Assembly: GCA_035315185.1 (NCBI GenBank)
Contig: DATFYE010000083.1
Span: forward strand, 5,042-69,041
DNA length: 64,000 bases
Reading direction: 5' to 3'
From: JADGQN01 sp035315185
GTDB lineage: Bacteria > Desulfobacterota > Syntrophorhabdia > Syntrophorhabdales > WCHB1-27
A model generated the notes under the pieces. That model saw only the letters and a list, made by a program, of their open reading frames with translations, searched no databases and was not told the DNA's origin. A program made the translations under genes and the position numbers. The number at the start of each line of letters is the position of its first letter. Position 1 is the stretch's first letter. Below are positions 33,315-41,582 of this stretch, one piece after another.

Positions 33315-34895
33315 ATGGCTGATGTATACATTCACATAGCAGAGATACTGGCACGAAACGGCCGCATGTATCCGAACGACGTGGCGCTGGTCGAACGGAT
33401 ACCTGCCGAGAAGAAAAGGTTTGAGATTACGTGGAAGGAGTTCGACGAGCAAGCGAACCGCTTCGCCAACGTGCTCCTCAAGAAGGGCATCAAAAAGGGC
33501 GACAAAGTCGTTCACTGGATGAACAATTCAATCACCTGGCTGATCGCCTATTTCGGCATCGTGAGGACAGGCGCGTGGGTCGTTCCCCTCAACTTCCGCT
33601 TCAGCGGCGCTGACCTGAAGTACTGCTGCGACGTGGCAGAGCCGAAGCTTTTGGTCTTTGACCAGGATTTCACGGGCCGCATCGACGAGGTCCGCAAAGA
33701 GCTTTCAGCAAGAGATTACATCTGCTTCGGCGATAAGATACCGCCGTTCGCGGAATCATTCACAAAGCTGGTTGACGGAGCTTCTGCAGCAGCGGTCAAT
33801 GTCGAGATCGCTTTCGACGATCCATGCGGTCTCTATTTTACATCCGGAACAACAGGGCAGCCGAAACCGATTCTTCTTACCCATAAGAACATGCTCTGCG
33901 CCTGCATCACCGAGAATGCCCATCACTACCAGACGCGCAACGACAATTTCATCCTGATCCCGCCGCTCTATCACACGGGCGCCAAAATGCACTGGTTCGG
34001 GAGCTTCATCGTCGGCAGCAAAGCTGTAATTCTGAAAGGCGTGTCGCCCGAGTGGATACTGGACGCTGTCAGTGAAGAGGTCGGCACCATTGTCTGGCTC
34101 CTCGTTCCATGGGCGCAGGATATCCTTCTGAAGCTGGACAGCGGCGAGCTGAAGAAGGAAAATTACAAGCTTGACCAGTGGCGTCTGATGCACATAGGAG
34201 CACAACCCGTGCCACCAAGTTTGATCATGCACTGGAAAAAATATTTCCCTACCATGCAATACGACACAGACTACGGCCTGAGTGAATCCACCGGCCCGGG
34301 CTGTGTGCACCTGGGGATCGAGAACACGCACAAGGTGGGAGCAATCGGCGTGCCCGGATTCAACTGGGAGACTCGCGTCGTTGACGAAGCCGGGCGCGAT
34401 GTACCAAAGGGCGAGCCGGGAGAATTAATCGTCCGGGGTGATGGCGTCATGAGGGAATATTACAGGAACCCCGAGGCCACTGCAAAAGCCCTGAGGGACG
34501 GCTGGCTTTACACCGGAGACATGGTCCGGATGGACCAGGAGGGTTTCATCTGGATCGTCGACCGTAAGAAGGATGTGATTATAACAGGCGGCGAGAATGT
34601 CTTTCCCGTCGAGGTCGAGGACTTCCTCCACACTAATCCCGCGGTGAAGGACGTTGCCGCGATAGGCCTGCCGGACGAGCGTCTGGGCGAGATCGTCGTG
34701 GTCATCATAGATGTTGTTCCCGGAAAGACCCTGACCGAGGAGGACGTGATCAAATTCTCCGAAGGGTTGCCGAAATACAAAAGGCCGAGGAAGATTATCT
34801 TTGGCGAAGTTCCCCGTAATCCGACGGGTAAGATCGAAAAGCCGAAGCTGAGAAAAATGTACGGAGGCGCAGAAGAAGCCTTCAAGATGAAGTGA
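33315..34895 (+). CDS. AMP-binding acyl-CoA synthetase (second, divergent)
   Basis: A 526-aa ANL ligase with P-loop FTSGTTGQPKP near 180, YGLSESTG near 320, TGDMVRMDQEGF near 400 and NPTGKIEKPKLRKM at the end. It is clearly related to the ligase at 31.6-33.2 kb but well diverged, so it probably has a different acid substrate. RNase III follows after a short repeat and is unlikely to be functionally linked. Confidence 0.92.
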   Translation: MADVYIHIAEILARNGRMYPNDVALVERIPAEKKRFEITWKEFDEQANRFANVLLKKGIKKGDKVVHWMNNSITWLIAYFGIVRTGAWVVPLNFRFSGADLKYCCDVAEPKLLVFDQDFTGRIDEVRKELSARDYICFGDKIPPFAESFTKLVDGASAAAVNVEIAFDDPCGLYFTSGTTGQPKPILLTHKNMLCACITENAHHYQTRNDNFILIPPLYHTGAKMHWFGSFIVGSKAVILKGVSPEWILDAVSEEVGTIVWLLVPWAQDILLKLDSGELKKENYKLDQWRLMHIGAQPVPPSLIMHWKKYFPTMQYDTDYGLSESTGPGCVHLGIENTHKVGAIGVPGFNWETRVVDEAGRDVPKGEPGELIVRGDGVMREYYRNPEATAKALRDGWLYTGDMVRMDQEGFIWIVDRKKDVIITGGENVFPVEVEDFLHTNPAVKDVAAIGLPDERLGEIVVVIIDVVPGKTLTEEDVIKFSEGLPKYKRPRKIIFGEVPRNPTGKIEKPKLRKMYGGAEEAFKMK

Positions 34896-34922
34896 CCAGT
34901 GATCAGTAACCGGTGAGCAGTG
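34888..34922. repeat. Short AGTGATCAGT-type quasi-repeat
   Basis: GTGACCAGTGATCAGTAACC followed by GGTGAGCAGTG between the CoA ligase stop and the RNase III start; weakly self-complementary (ACCAGTGATCAGTAACCGGT). Confidence 0.5.
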
Positions 34923-35615
34923 CATAAAACGACCTACCCTTCACTTTTGGAAGAAACGATCAGATACACCTTCAAGAACAGGGCGCTTCTTGACCATGCG
35001 ATCACGCACACCTCTTCCCTGAAAGAAGAAGAACAGCGGGCCAAGTCTGATAACGAAAAGCTGGAATACCTTGGAGACGCGATCCTAAACGCCGTGATCA
35101 GTATTCTCCTTTATAGGAAGTACCGGGACAGGAACGAGGGGTTCCTGAGTAATGCGCGCTCCGTTCTCGTCAAAAGAGACGCGCTGACCGAGATCGCGCA
35201 CAACCTCGAACTCGAAAGCCACATGGCCTTCGGCAATGGAAGATCTCGCGTCCCCAAAGACTCGAAGGTTCTCTCCAACATGGTCGAGGCGCTCATCGGC
35301 GCCGTATATATGGATGCTGGTTTCCGGGTTGCGACCCGCATCATCAGACAGCTCTTCCAGCCATACTTTGACGAAGAAAAGCTGCAGACGAAAAATCCTA
35401 AGAATGAGCTGCAGGAATACTCCCAGAAACGCTGGGGCATACTACCCAGATACCGTCTTACCCGCAAGACAGTCGATGGATTCAGCGTTTACGTTTACGC
35501 GGGCAAAAGCCTCAAGGCGAAGGGCATCGGCAAGAGCAAGAGGGAAGCCGAAAGGCACGCTGCCGAAGCCTTGTTGAAAGAGATAAAGTTGAAAGAGACA
35601 AAGCGGCGATCGTGA
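34920..35615 (+). CDS. rnc: Ribonuclease III
   Basis: A 231-aa enzyme from a GTG start. The nuclease domain has the signature NEKLEYLGDAIL near residue 43 and the second acidic site MVEALIGAVYMDAG near 120. A double-stranded RNA binding domain fills residues 160-225 (KNELQEYSQK, GIGKSKREAERHAAEALL). It processes rRNA and structured transcripts, which is of interest given the many long hairpins in this window. The radical SAM gene overlaps its stop. Confidence 0.96.
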   Translation: MHKTTYPSLLEETIRYTFKNRALLDHAITHTSSLKEEEQRAKSDNEKLEYLGDAILNAVISILLYRKYRDRNEGFLSNARSVLVKRDALTEIAHNLELESHMAFGNGRSRVPKDSKVLSNMVEALIGAVYMDAGFRVATRIIRQLFQPYFDEEKLQTKNPKNELQEYSQKRWGILPRYRLTRKTVDGFSVYVYAGKSLKAKGIGKSKREAERHAAEALLKEIKLKETKRRS

Positions 35616-36766
35616 TCGTGCCCGTCTTTCTGCCGCACCTGGGATGCCGGCAGAAATGCATCTATTGCAATCAGCATCACATAACCGGAGAAAGCGGCAA
35701 CCAGGACATACAAGCCATAAGGGGGACTATCCGCAAGGCCCTTAATCCGGTCAAAGTAAGGACTGAGGTGGCCATCTATGGGGGAAATCCTTTCGGCCTA
35801 GGGTCTGATGGTTTGGCTCGCCTGTTCTCCTTATTCGCAGAGCATCGGGAAAAGATTACCTCCATGCGTCTATCAACTGAACCGATAATCCCGGATGTTC
35901 AGACAATCCGTATCTTGAGAGATTACAATGTAACAACTGTCGAGCTGGGTATGCCTGTCTTCTCCGATGAGAAGTTGCGCGCCTTGGGGAGGCATCATAC
36001 GATCAAGGATCTGTACGATACTCGCGAAGCTCTCATCAAAGCGGGCATCACTGTCGGACTCCAGGTCATGGTCGGTCTGCCGGGAGAAACCGCGCACGAT
36101 ATACGCTCCACCGTTCAACACGTGATACGTTTAAAACCTGCTTTCATACGTATCTATCCTCTGGTGGTACTGCGGGATACCCTTCTGCATGAGGCCTTTC
36201 AGGAGAACCATTTCAGTCCCTTAAGCCTCGGGGAGGCGGTTCTTAGGGCCCTTTACATTTATCTTCACGCCGAGACTCACGCCATAAAAATAATCAGGAT
36301 GGGGCTCACGGAAAACGAGTTCCTGAAGAGCGAGATCGTAGCCGGCCCATACCACCCTGCTTTTGGCTATCTCGTCCGGTCAGAAGCCTTCTATCTTGCG
36401 GTACTTAAGGTCTGCAAGCAACACGGGCTGTCCGGTGCGGTCACCGTTCTTCTCAGTAAGAAAGATGTGCCTCACCTGACAGGGTACCGCCGCTCCAACC
36501 TTAAGAGGCTGGAACAACAGGGCCTTGATGTGGGCTGGAGAGAGTCCGATCTCCCCTCCGGCGAGTTTTTGATTTGTGCTCCAGGGAAAATAGCTGATGC
36601 CGATTTCCATTCGCGTGAAGACCTAGGCGGCAGCGAGGAGCCCCACCCGCACGCGGGTACCCGGGCGTACCTTGGGGTACGTCAACGAAAGCGACATAGC
36701 GACAACGAAGGTATACGCGTGAAGGGGGATTGGCATCAGGATGCTATTTCCATGCTTCCCTTTTAA
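35612..36766 (+). CDS. Elp3-like radical SAM protein
   Basis: About 384 aa from the GTG at 35612, overlapping rnc. The radical SAM cluster site is CRQKCIYC (C-x3-C... with C-x2-C ending) at residues 12-19, in the setting PVFLPHLGCRQKCIYCNQHH. A TIM-barrel part with GLQVMVGLPGET follows. It is an Elp3/oxygen-independent-type radical SAM protein often placed next to rnc in deltaproteobacteria; its substrate is not known. The last 45 or so residues are encoded by palindromic element B and are probably not native. Confidence 0.85.
   Translation: MIVPVFLPHLGCRQKCIYCNQHHITGESGNQDIQAIRGTIRKALNPVKVRTEVAIYGGNPFGLGSDGLARLFSLFAEHREKITSMRLSTEPIIPDVQTIRILRDYNVTTVELGMPVFSDEKLRALGRHHTIKDLYDTREALIKAGITVGLQVMVGLPGETAHDIRSTVQHVIRLKPAFIRIYPLVVLRDTLLHEAFQENHFSPLSLGEAVLRALYIYLHAETHAIKIIRMGLTENEFLKSEIVAGPYHPAFGYLVRSEAFYLAVLKVCKQHGLSGAVTVLLSKKDVPHLTGYRRSNLKRLEQQGLDVGWRESDLPSGEFLICAPGKIADADFHSREDLGGSEEPHPHAGTRAYLGVRQRKRHSDNEGIRVKGDWHQDAISMLPF
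36596..36737. repeat. Nested palindromic element, copy B
   Basis: Ends 36596-36616 and 36715-36737 are imperfect inverted copies (GATGCCGATTTCC against GGGGGATTGGCATC). The interior has the core GGCGGCAGCGAGGAGCC (36626-36642), an inserted unit CCACCCGCACGCGGGTACCC, an inner hairpin GCGTACCTTGGGGTACGTC and GCGACAACGAAGGTATACG (36699-36717). It supplies the C-terminus of the radical SAM gene. Confidence 0.8.
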
Positions 36767-38156
36767 GACCGTGTACCCCTTCGTAAACGATCTCTCTGCC
36801 CAGCGATTCCGAAGCTATCTCCTTGAGCAGGCGCTTTCTTTCAGATGCAGAAAGGCGTGGTCGCGTTACTTTCGTGAAAAATCGCAGACGGTCGGGTATT
36901 GATACCCTCCCGGGTACGGTGGTGTTAAGCTGAATCAGCATTCTTTTGATGGCCGCATCGTCTAAACCGGAAAATTCCAGGTCTTCAACGTCAAGTAAAA
37001 GAAACGCTCCCCTCCGTAAAACGAATACGTTGCATGCCTTCAGATCGCGATGGGTTATCCCCTTGATGAACGCGGAAACGAGAAACGACGATAAGCCATC
37101 AATCAAACCGTCGCGCTCGGCCCTGCTCATCCCATCATAGTTTCTATCGAGAAACCGGTCTAGTTCCTCACCTTTTCCTGTCAGGTCTTCCATCGCAATG
37201 TAGCCGCGTGCTGAGACCGAGGCCTGTTGCAGACAGTAAGGACGAGGCGCTATGAAGAAACGCATATACTCGAGAATCACATGGTTCTTCCACGCCCGGT
37301 GCAGCCTCCGCCTGCTAGCGTATGTCTTGCGGACGTGGTCAGTGTAGCGCTCGACCATTACCTTGAGATCCTTCTTGATGGCGACGAGGTATTCACCACG
37401 CGTTTTCTCCTCCATGCCCCTCACGGTAACCCTGCTGCGTGAGGCGACAAGCACCGAGGTCGTCCTGAATGCCCGGGCCGCCTTCCTGGTGATCCAACGC
37501 TGCTTGAGACGCGCCAACTCCTGCTCCACACTGCCCCTTAGCGCATCACCGCCGTAACGGTTGAAAAACCATGCCTTCTCTCGCTCATCCATGCCGTCGT
37601 GCAGCATCGCGAGGGCATGGGAGACGTTTGAGACATCGTCAGCAAACGTAAATCTTTTTTTGAGGCTGCCCTTATGCAGATCCACAAGATAGAGCTGTCC
37701 GGAAGCTTCGACAATATTCCCAAGGTGCAGGTCGTTGTGGCGAAGACCTGTGGCCCTCAACTTTTCAAGGAGAGGAATGATTACAGAGACGATTTTGGGC
37801 CGCTTTACCGAATCATATTTCCAGGCAATGAGCGGTTCACCCTCGATCCACTCCTGGATCACGTATGATCCGCGACGCGCAACACCATAGCCGAGGGCCT
37901 TCGGGGTGAGTATGGATAGCGAGCGAAGTCTCTCGCTCAGTTCGTATTCTTTTTTCCCTCTCGGAAGAATGCGGTTCCTGATGAGGCCCGGTAGACCTTT
38001 CTCCTGGAAGAATTTTATGAAGACCTTTCCTCGGTCATGTTCCCAGATGAAGTGAGCCCGCTTTTCCTTCGGTTCGTGGCCGAGCCGCTCTACGACGCGC
38101 TCCAGCGATGGATCCTCCAGGAACCAGGTTATACCGGCTGTTTTGAAGGTATGCAA
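36744..38156 (-). CDS. Double-domain lipopolysaccharide-kinase-like protein
   Basis: A 470-aa protein with two kinase-like units in tandem. Unit 1 (about 35-200) has the lysine KVFIKFF, catalytic loop RHNDLHLGN and metal-site VDLHKG. Unit 2 (about 270-460) has a possible lysine in RAWKNH, the catalytic loop THRDLKACN and LLLDVEDL. Each resembles the Kdo/LPS-core kinases (WaaP/InaA type), which phosphorylate sugars of lipid A or core. Both units keep the Asp and Asn of the catalytic loop, so both may be active. A single kinase is the family norm. Confidence 0.82.
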   Translation of the reverse strand: MHTFKTAGITWFLEDPSLERVVERLGHEPKEKRAHFIWEHDRGKVFIKFFQEKGLPGLIRNRILPRGKKEYELSERLRSLSILTPKALGYGVARRGSYVIQEWIEGEPLIAWKYDSVKRPKIVSVIIPLLEKLRATGLRHNDLHLGNIVEASGQLYLVDLHKGSLKKRFTFADDVSNVSHALAMLHDGMDEREKAWFFNRYGGDALRGSVEQELARLKQRWITRKAARAFRTTSVLVASRSRVTVRGMEEKTRGEYLVAIKKDLKVMVERYTDHVRKTYASRRRLHRAWKNHVILEYMRFFIAPRPYCLQQASVSARGYIAMEDLTGKGEELDRFLDRNYDGMSRAERDGLIDGLSSFLVSAFIKGITHRDLKACNVFVLRRGAFLLLDVEDLEFSGLDDAAIKRMLIQLNTTVPGRVSIPDRLRFFTKVTRPRLSASERKRLLKEIASESLGREIVYEGVHGLKREAWK

Positions 38157-38964
38157 TGTTCTCCCTCGGTACTATAGCAAAGGGCAGTGTCGAGAGTCAA
38201 CGCAGGGGCTCACCCACAAGACAGCTTCGCTTGAGCCACGCCGGTCTGAGCCAGCTTTCAAACGTGGGCCGTCCTGCTCCAGAAAAAGCGGTTAAAGGCA
38301 GATCATGTTACTTTGAGTGTTATACCGTATGGATAATACTGATGGCATAATTTTGCGGTAGAACCCGCCATCTTTCAAGCAGCACAAGGGTTTGCAGACG
38401 TTAAGAAACGAAAAACAAATGAGTGAAGCTTAACATTTCCAAAAGAAGCCCAAAATCAACCTCTGAATAGGATACTCTCTTCCACCAAACAAAGCCGTTG
38501 CGGTACCCAAGAAGATAACGTCAACCGGAAACAGCGAATTGGATGGGTTAGCTACTGTTGTCATGTACCCTTCTGATTCCCTCGGCCATTGCAGGGGATG
38601 AAATATAGACCGTCCCCATGCCACGAGGCACGGGTTAATCCTGAGACAAGGATGGTAACGCTCCTAACGAGGTTTTTCAGTCTTTCTCAGAGATCGTTTC
38701 ACTCAAGGAGGACGTCACATCGATTCATTGGCAGGGAATCAGAGCAACAGGCCGCGAAGATGTGACCTCGTTTCCTGTGGCCACGCACAGACAAGGGCTT
38801 CAAAATGATGGGCATCAAGGAGGAGGCGGCACACACCTATACTGACTGTTGGATACCCCAGATTCTGCGCTTTCGTTACCAACCATACGGGGCAAATCCT
38901 CTTTTTTAAGCTGGAGGGGTGTGTGGGTTGTAGGTGGCTGTATATGAAGGTTTACCGGTGGCTG
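38157..38964. other. Apparently gene-free stretch
   Basis: About 800 bases without a convincing reading frame on either strand, with no RNA gene recognised. It contains short open pieces only. It lies downstream of the Cys-rich precursor and near an insertion sequence and may hold decayed remains of a cassette. Confidence 0.5.
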
Positions 38965-39258
38965 CTAACAGCCGGTGGTTCCGGCACCACACGTAAAAGT
39001 GAGTCCGACGCCAACACACGCCCCAAAAGGCTGTCCCCCAGTATCGCACATAGCATTCGCACAGGTCCCATAATTGCACTCGGCACTTGTTGACCCCCCG
39101 GGAAGACAGTTAGGATGGGCCGGAGAATTTCCGTGGGCCTCGCAGTAACTTGCCGTTGGCCCGGTATGGCAAACGCCTACGTCATCCGTTCCAGACATAC
39201 AGTTGCCATATGCTGTTTGCCTTCTTCCGTTCAGATTTATCAACTTCGGGGGGGGCAT
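38965..39258 (-). CDS. Cys-rich precursor-like peptide
   Basis: A 97-aa frame from ATG 39258 with ten cysteines at residues 20, 30, 39, 51, 61, 66, 71, 81, 90 and 97, i.e. at near-regular steps of about 10 or 5. It starts PPKLINLNGRRQTAYGNC, the look of a peptide precursor whose leader is followed by a modifiable core. The core is rich in Gly, Thr, Ser, Ala and Asn with no long hydrophobic part. The ATG has no ribosome site. Read one base earlier the frame joins the PqqD-like gene (see 39182-39625), giving ...FKYAPPKLINLNGR, which looks more natural. The shift point is a run of eight C. Confidence 0.6.
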   Translation of the reverse strand: MPPPKLINLNGRRQTAYGNCMSGTDDVGVCHTGPTASYCEAHGNSPAHPNCLPGGSTSAECNYGTCANAMCDTGGQPFGACVGVGLTFTCGAGTTGC

Positions 39259-39625
39259 ACTTGAAGGTCTTCAGCTCGCAGATATGCCCCGAGGGAGGGG
39301 AGGAAAAGCTTTCCTGCCTTTTCTCACCGGGGGGAAGGCCCGGTCCAGTGCTGCCGAATCCGGCAAGACCCTGGGCAGCGAGCTCGTCAATAAATTCCTC
39401 GACATGCTCTCGTGCTGCTTCAGGTACCTCGTGAGCAGAGGCAAGGATCTCCTTGAAGAGATCATCTGTCGTATGCTCCCCGTCCATGAGCTTCCACACG
39501 TGGACGCCGATGGGGCTCAGGCCGAAACCACGACCGGTATCGGGGTTGAAGAGAACGGCCCAGTCGTCAAACTCCTCACGGAGCACGACATAAGGGTTGG
39601 CCAGGGGTTTTTCATCGTTTTTCAC
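39182..39625 (-). CDS. PqqD-like peptide-recognition protein (ScmD-like)
   Basis: A 147-aa frame from a GTG at 39625. Residues 8-90 (VVLREEFDDWAVLFNPDTG, LSPIGVHVWKLMDG, FIDELAAQGLAGFG) form a PqqD/RRE winged-helix domain, which binds RiPP leader peptides for a radical SAM partner. It is close, from memory, to ScmD of the SynChlorMet cassettes. After about residue 95 comes a low-complexity linker, then the region where the Cys-rich precursor begins in the +1 frame. No radical SAM maturase, transporter or peptidase of such a cassette is nearby. An insertion sequence sits 400 bases upstream. Confidence 0.75.
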   Translation of the reverse strand: MKNDEKPLANPYVVLREEFDDWAVLFNPDTGRGFGLSPIGVHVWKLMDGEHTTDDLFKEILASAHEVPEAAREHVEEFIDELAAQGLAGFGSTGPGLPPGEKRQESFSSPPSGHICELKTFKYAPPEVDKSERKKANSIWQLYVWNG

Positions 39626-40015
39626 GCTAGCGCTTTATGCCTTCCGCTCAACATTTCTAAAGACAGAGCAACACTGATAGAAAGCACACCGCGATTTTAA
39701 GCAATCTCCATGCCAAAGTACCACAGTGCTTCGTATCACTATAAGTACGTCGTATGTTGTTATTGCACGTGAGGCTTCAAGGTGACGATGAGGATGATGC
39801 ATTTCGTTCTTACAGCCGACCATACTTGCCATGCGTAATCTTCTAGTGTTTCAGAGAATCGAATTTCAACGGTTACAGGAAGCAGTGAACACGCCCGTTT
39901 ATCTATTTAACACGACATCATATTTTGGTTATAAGATTCACCACTACTTAAAAGTATCTCACGCCGAAAAGCCCGGAGAGAATCATGTCCCTCCGGGCCT
40001 TAACACCTTAACGCG
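39626..40015. other. Region between the PqqD-like gene and the insertion sequence
   Basis: No convincing gene. A GC-rich hairpin GCCCGGAG...CTCCGGGC lies at about 39970-39998 but has no T run after it. Confidence 0.4.
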
Positions 40016-40031
40016 AGCCCGTCGATTTTTG
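40016..40031. repeat. Left target-site duplication of the insertion sequence
   Basis: AGCCCGTCGATTTTTG directly before the left inverted repeat; the same 16 bases occur at 41475-41490 after the right one. Confidence 0.88.
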
Positions 40032-41474
40032 TGTCACCGCAAAATGATAATGTCCTATTTCTGCAAAGTAGAAATGTCCTATTCCGGGAATGCTACACTG
40101 CTTCTTTTCCAGAGGAGGCAGGATGGCGGAAGGGGACATTGTCATGGTGCGCCAGAGGGAGCTGAAGCGGCTGCATGTGATCCGCAAGGTGATGGAAGGA
40201 ACACTCACGCAGAGGGATGCAGCAGGCCTTATGTCATTATCCGAGCGGCAGATCCGCCGCATCGTCGCGCGGATACGGGAAGAAGGGGATGAAGGGATAC
40301 GGCATAGATCGAGAGGCAGACCGTCAAAGAGAAAGTTGCCTTTCAAAGAGAGGATCGTCCAGCTCTACCGGAGCACCTATCCCGACTTCGGACCCACCCT
40401 GTTCACCGAGAAGCTCGAAGAGCGCGAAGGGATCGTTATCAGCCGCGAGACAGTACGCACCTGGCTCATGGAGGAAGGGGAATGGAAGAAACACCGCAAA
40501 CACAAAGCCCACCGGCAATGGCGCCAGAGGAAGGATTGCTACGGAGAGATGCTCCAGATGGACGGTTCCCACCATGACTGGTTTGAGGGCAGAGGACCGC
40601 ACTGTGTGCTCATGGCCTACAGCGACGATGCGACCGGCAGGGCCTACGGGAGGTTCTACGACTACGAAGGGACCATCCCTGCCATGGACAGCTTCACGAG
40701 ATACATCACGAAGCATGGCGTCCCGATGAGCGTCTACCTGGACAAGCACACGACCTACAAGTCGTGGGCACGAAGAGACGAATTCCAGGAGATCGAACCT
40801 GTAAGCCAGTTCGGCAGGGCCCTTAAGGAACTCGGGGTCAGGATGCTCCACGCCCACTCTCCCCAGGCCAAAGGAAGGATTGAGCGCCTCTTTCAGACCC
40901 TTCAGGACCGTCTGGTCAAAGAGATGCGGCTGCGCAACGTGAGCACGATACCGGAGGCGAACAGGTTCCTCGCTTCCTATCTCCCCGTGTATAACCGGCG
41001 CTTCAGTGTGCCGCCAAAGAAGAACGAGGACTTGCACCGCATGGTCAAAGACGTCGATCTCGATACCATCCTCTGCATAAAGACGGAACGGACCCTCAAG
41101 AATGATCACACGATCCAGTACAACGGAACGCTCTACCAGATACAGGACCGGATCCATGCGAAGAAAGTCATGGTTGAGGAACTGATTGACGGCTGCATGA
41201 GAATCCGCCATAAGGGGGTGCCGCTCTCGTTCCACGAGATCGTGAAGAGGCCGGCCGCACCGGAGAAAGAGCGTCCGTTCATCGCCAAAGGCAAAGGCCA
41301 CCGTCCCCCGATCGATCACGGGTGGAGACCGCCGTGGTTCAAGCAATCGAGAAGGGAAGACTACGGTACGGCAACAGGCGCCTCATGACAGTACAAGAAC
41401 AAAAACAGATGATGAAGTGCATACCGGACATTTCTACTTTGCTAAGAACAGGACATTTCTACTTTGCGTTGACA
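40032..41474 (+). mobile_element. Complete insertion sequence (IS1202/ISNCY-like), 1443 bp
   Basis: The ends are 49-bp inverted repeats: left 40032-40080 starting TGTCACCGC, right 41426-41474 whose reverse complement starts TGTCAACGC. Each end holds two copies of GCAAAGTAGAAATGTCC or a near variant. One transposase gene lies between them. The flanking 16-bp direct repeats show recent insertion with the pre-insertion site rebuilt by joining ...GATTTTTG to TTGCATTCGCC. Confidence 0.9.
40123..41388 (+). CDS. DDE transposase of the insertion sequence
   Basis: About 421 aa from the ATG at 40123 (AGAGGAGG upstream). An N-terminal helix-turn-helix (TQRDAAGLMSLSERQIRRIV) is followed by an Arg-rich linker and an integrase-core domain. 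The acidic triad fits MDGSHHDW, VYLDKHTTYK and SPQAKGRIERLFQTL. It ends with a beta-rich C-terminal domain and a basic tail. The architecture fits the IS1202/ISNCY group. The gene is intact. Confidence 0.9.
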   Translation: MAEGDIVMVRQRELKRLHVIRKVMEGTLTQRDAAGLMSLSERQIRRIVARIREEGDEGIRHRSRGRPSKRKLPFKERIVQLYRSTYPDFGPTLFTEKLEEREGIVISRETVRTWLMEEGEWKKHRKHKAHRQWRQRKDCYGEMLQMDGSHHDWFEGRGPHCVLMAYSDDATGRAYGRFYDYEGTIPAMDSFTRYITKHGVPMSVYLDKHTTYKSWARRDEFQEIEPVSQFGRALKELGVRMLHAHSPQAKGRIERLFQTLQDRLVKEMRLRNVSTIPEANRFLASYLPVYNRRFSVPPKKNEDLHRMVKDVDLDTILCIKTERTLKNDHTIQYNGTLYQIQDRIHAKKVMVEELIDGCMRIRHKGVPLSFHEIVKRPAAPEKERPFIAKGKGHRPPIDHGWRPPWFKQSRREDYGTATGAS

Positions 41475-41490
41475 AGCCCGTCGATTTTTG
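41475..41490. repeat. Right target-site duplication of the insertion sequence
   Basis: AGCCCGTCGATTTTTG, identical to the copy at the left end. Confidence 0.88.
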
Positions 41491-41582
41491 TTGCATTCGC
41501 CAAGCACAGGTGATAATCAGTATACGGAAGGCGGGGTGAAGTTCGGCAAGTGAAACAAGCGAATTGCGAGGCGGAGTGACTT

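Noticed and set aside
38157..38964. Possible tRNA or structured RNA genes
   Set aside because: No acceptor-stem pairing with a TTCGAATCC-type arm could be found; the short open pieces do not show conserved motifs.
39831..40292. 153-codon frame spanning the left end of the insertion sequence
   Set aside because: It crosses the IS boundary and overlaps the transposase in another frame; no domain is visible.
40324..41346. 340-codon minus-strand frame in the insertion sequence
   Set aside because: It is antisense to the transposase; no second product is expected in this IS type.
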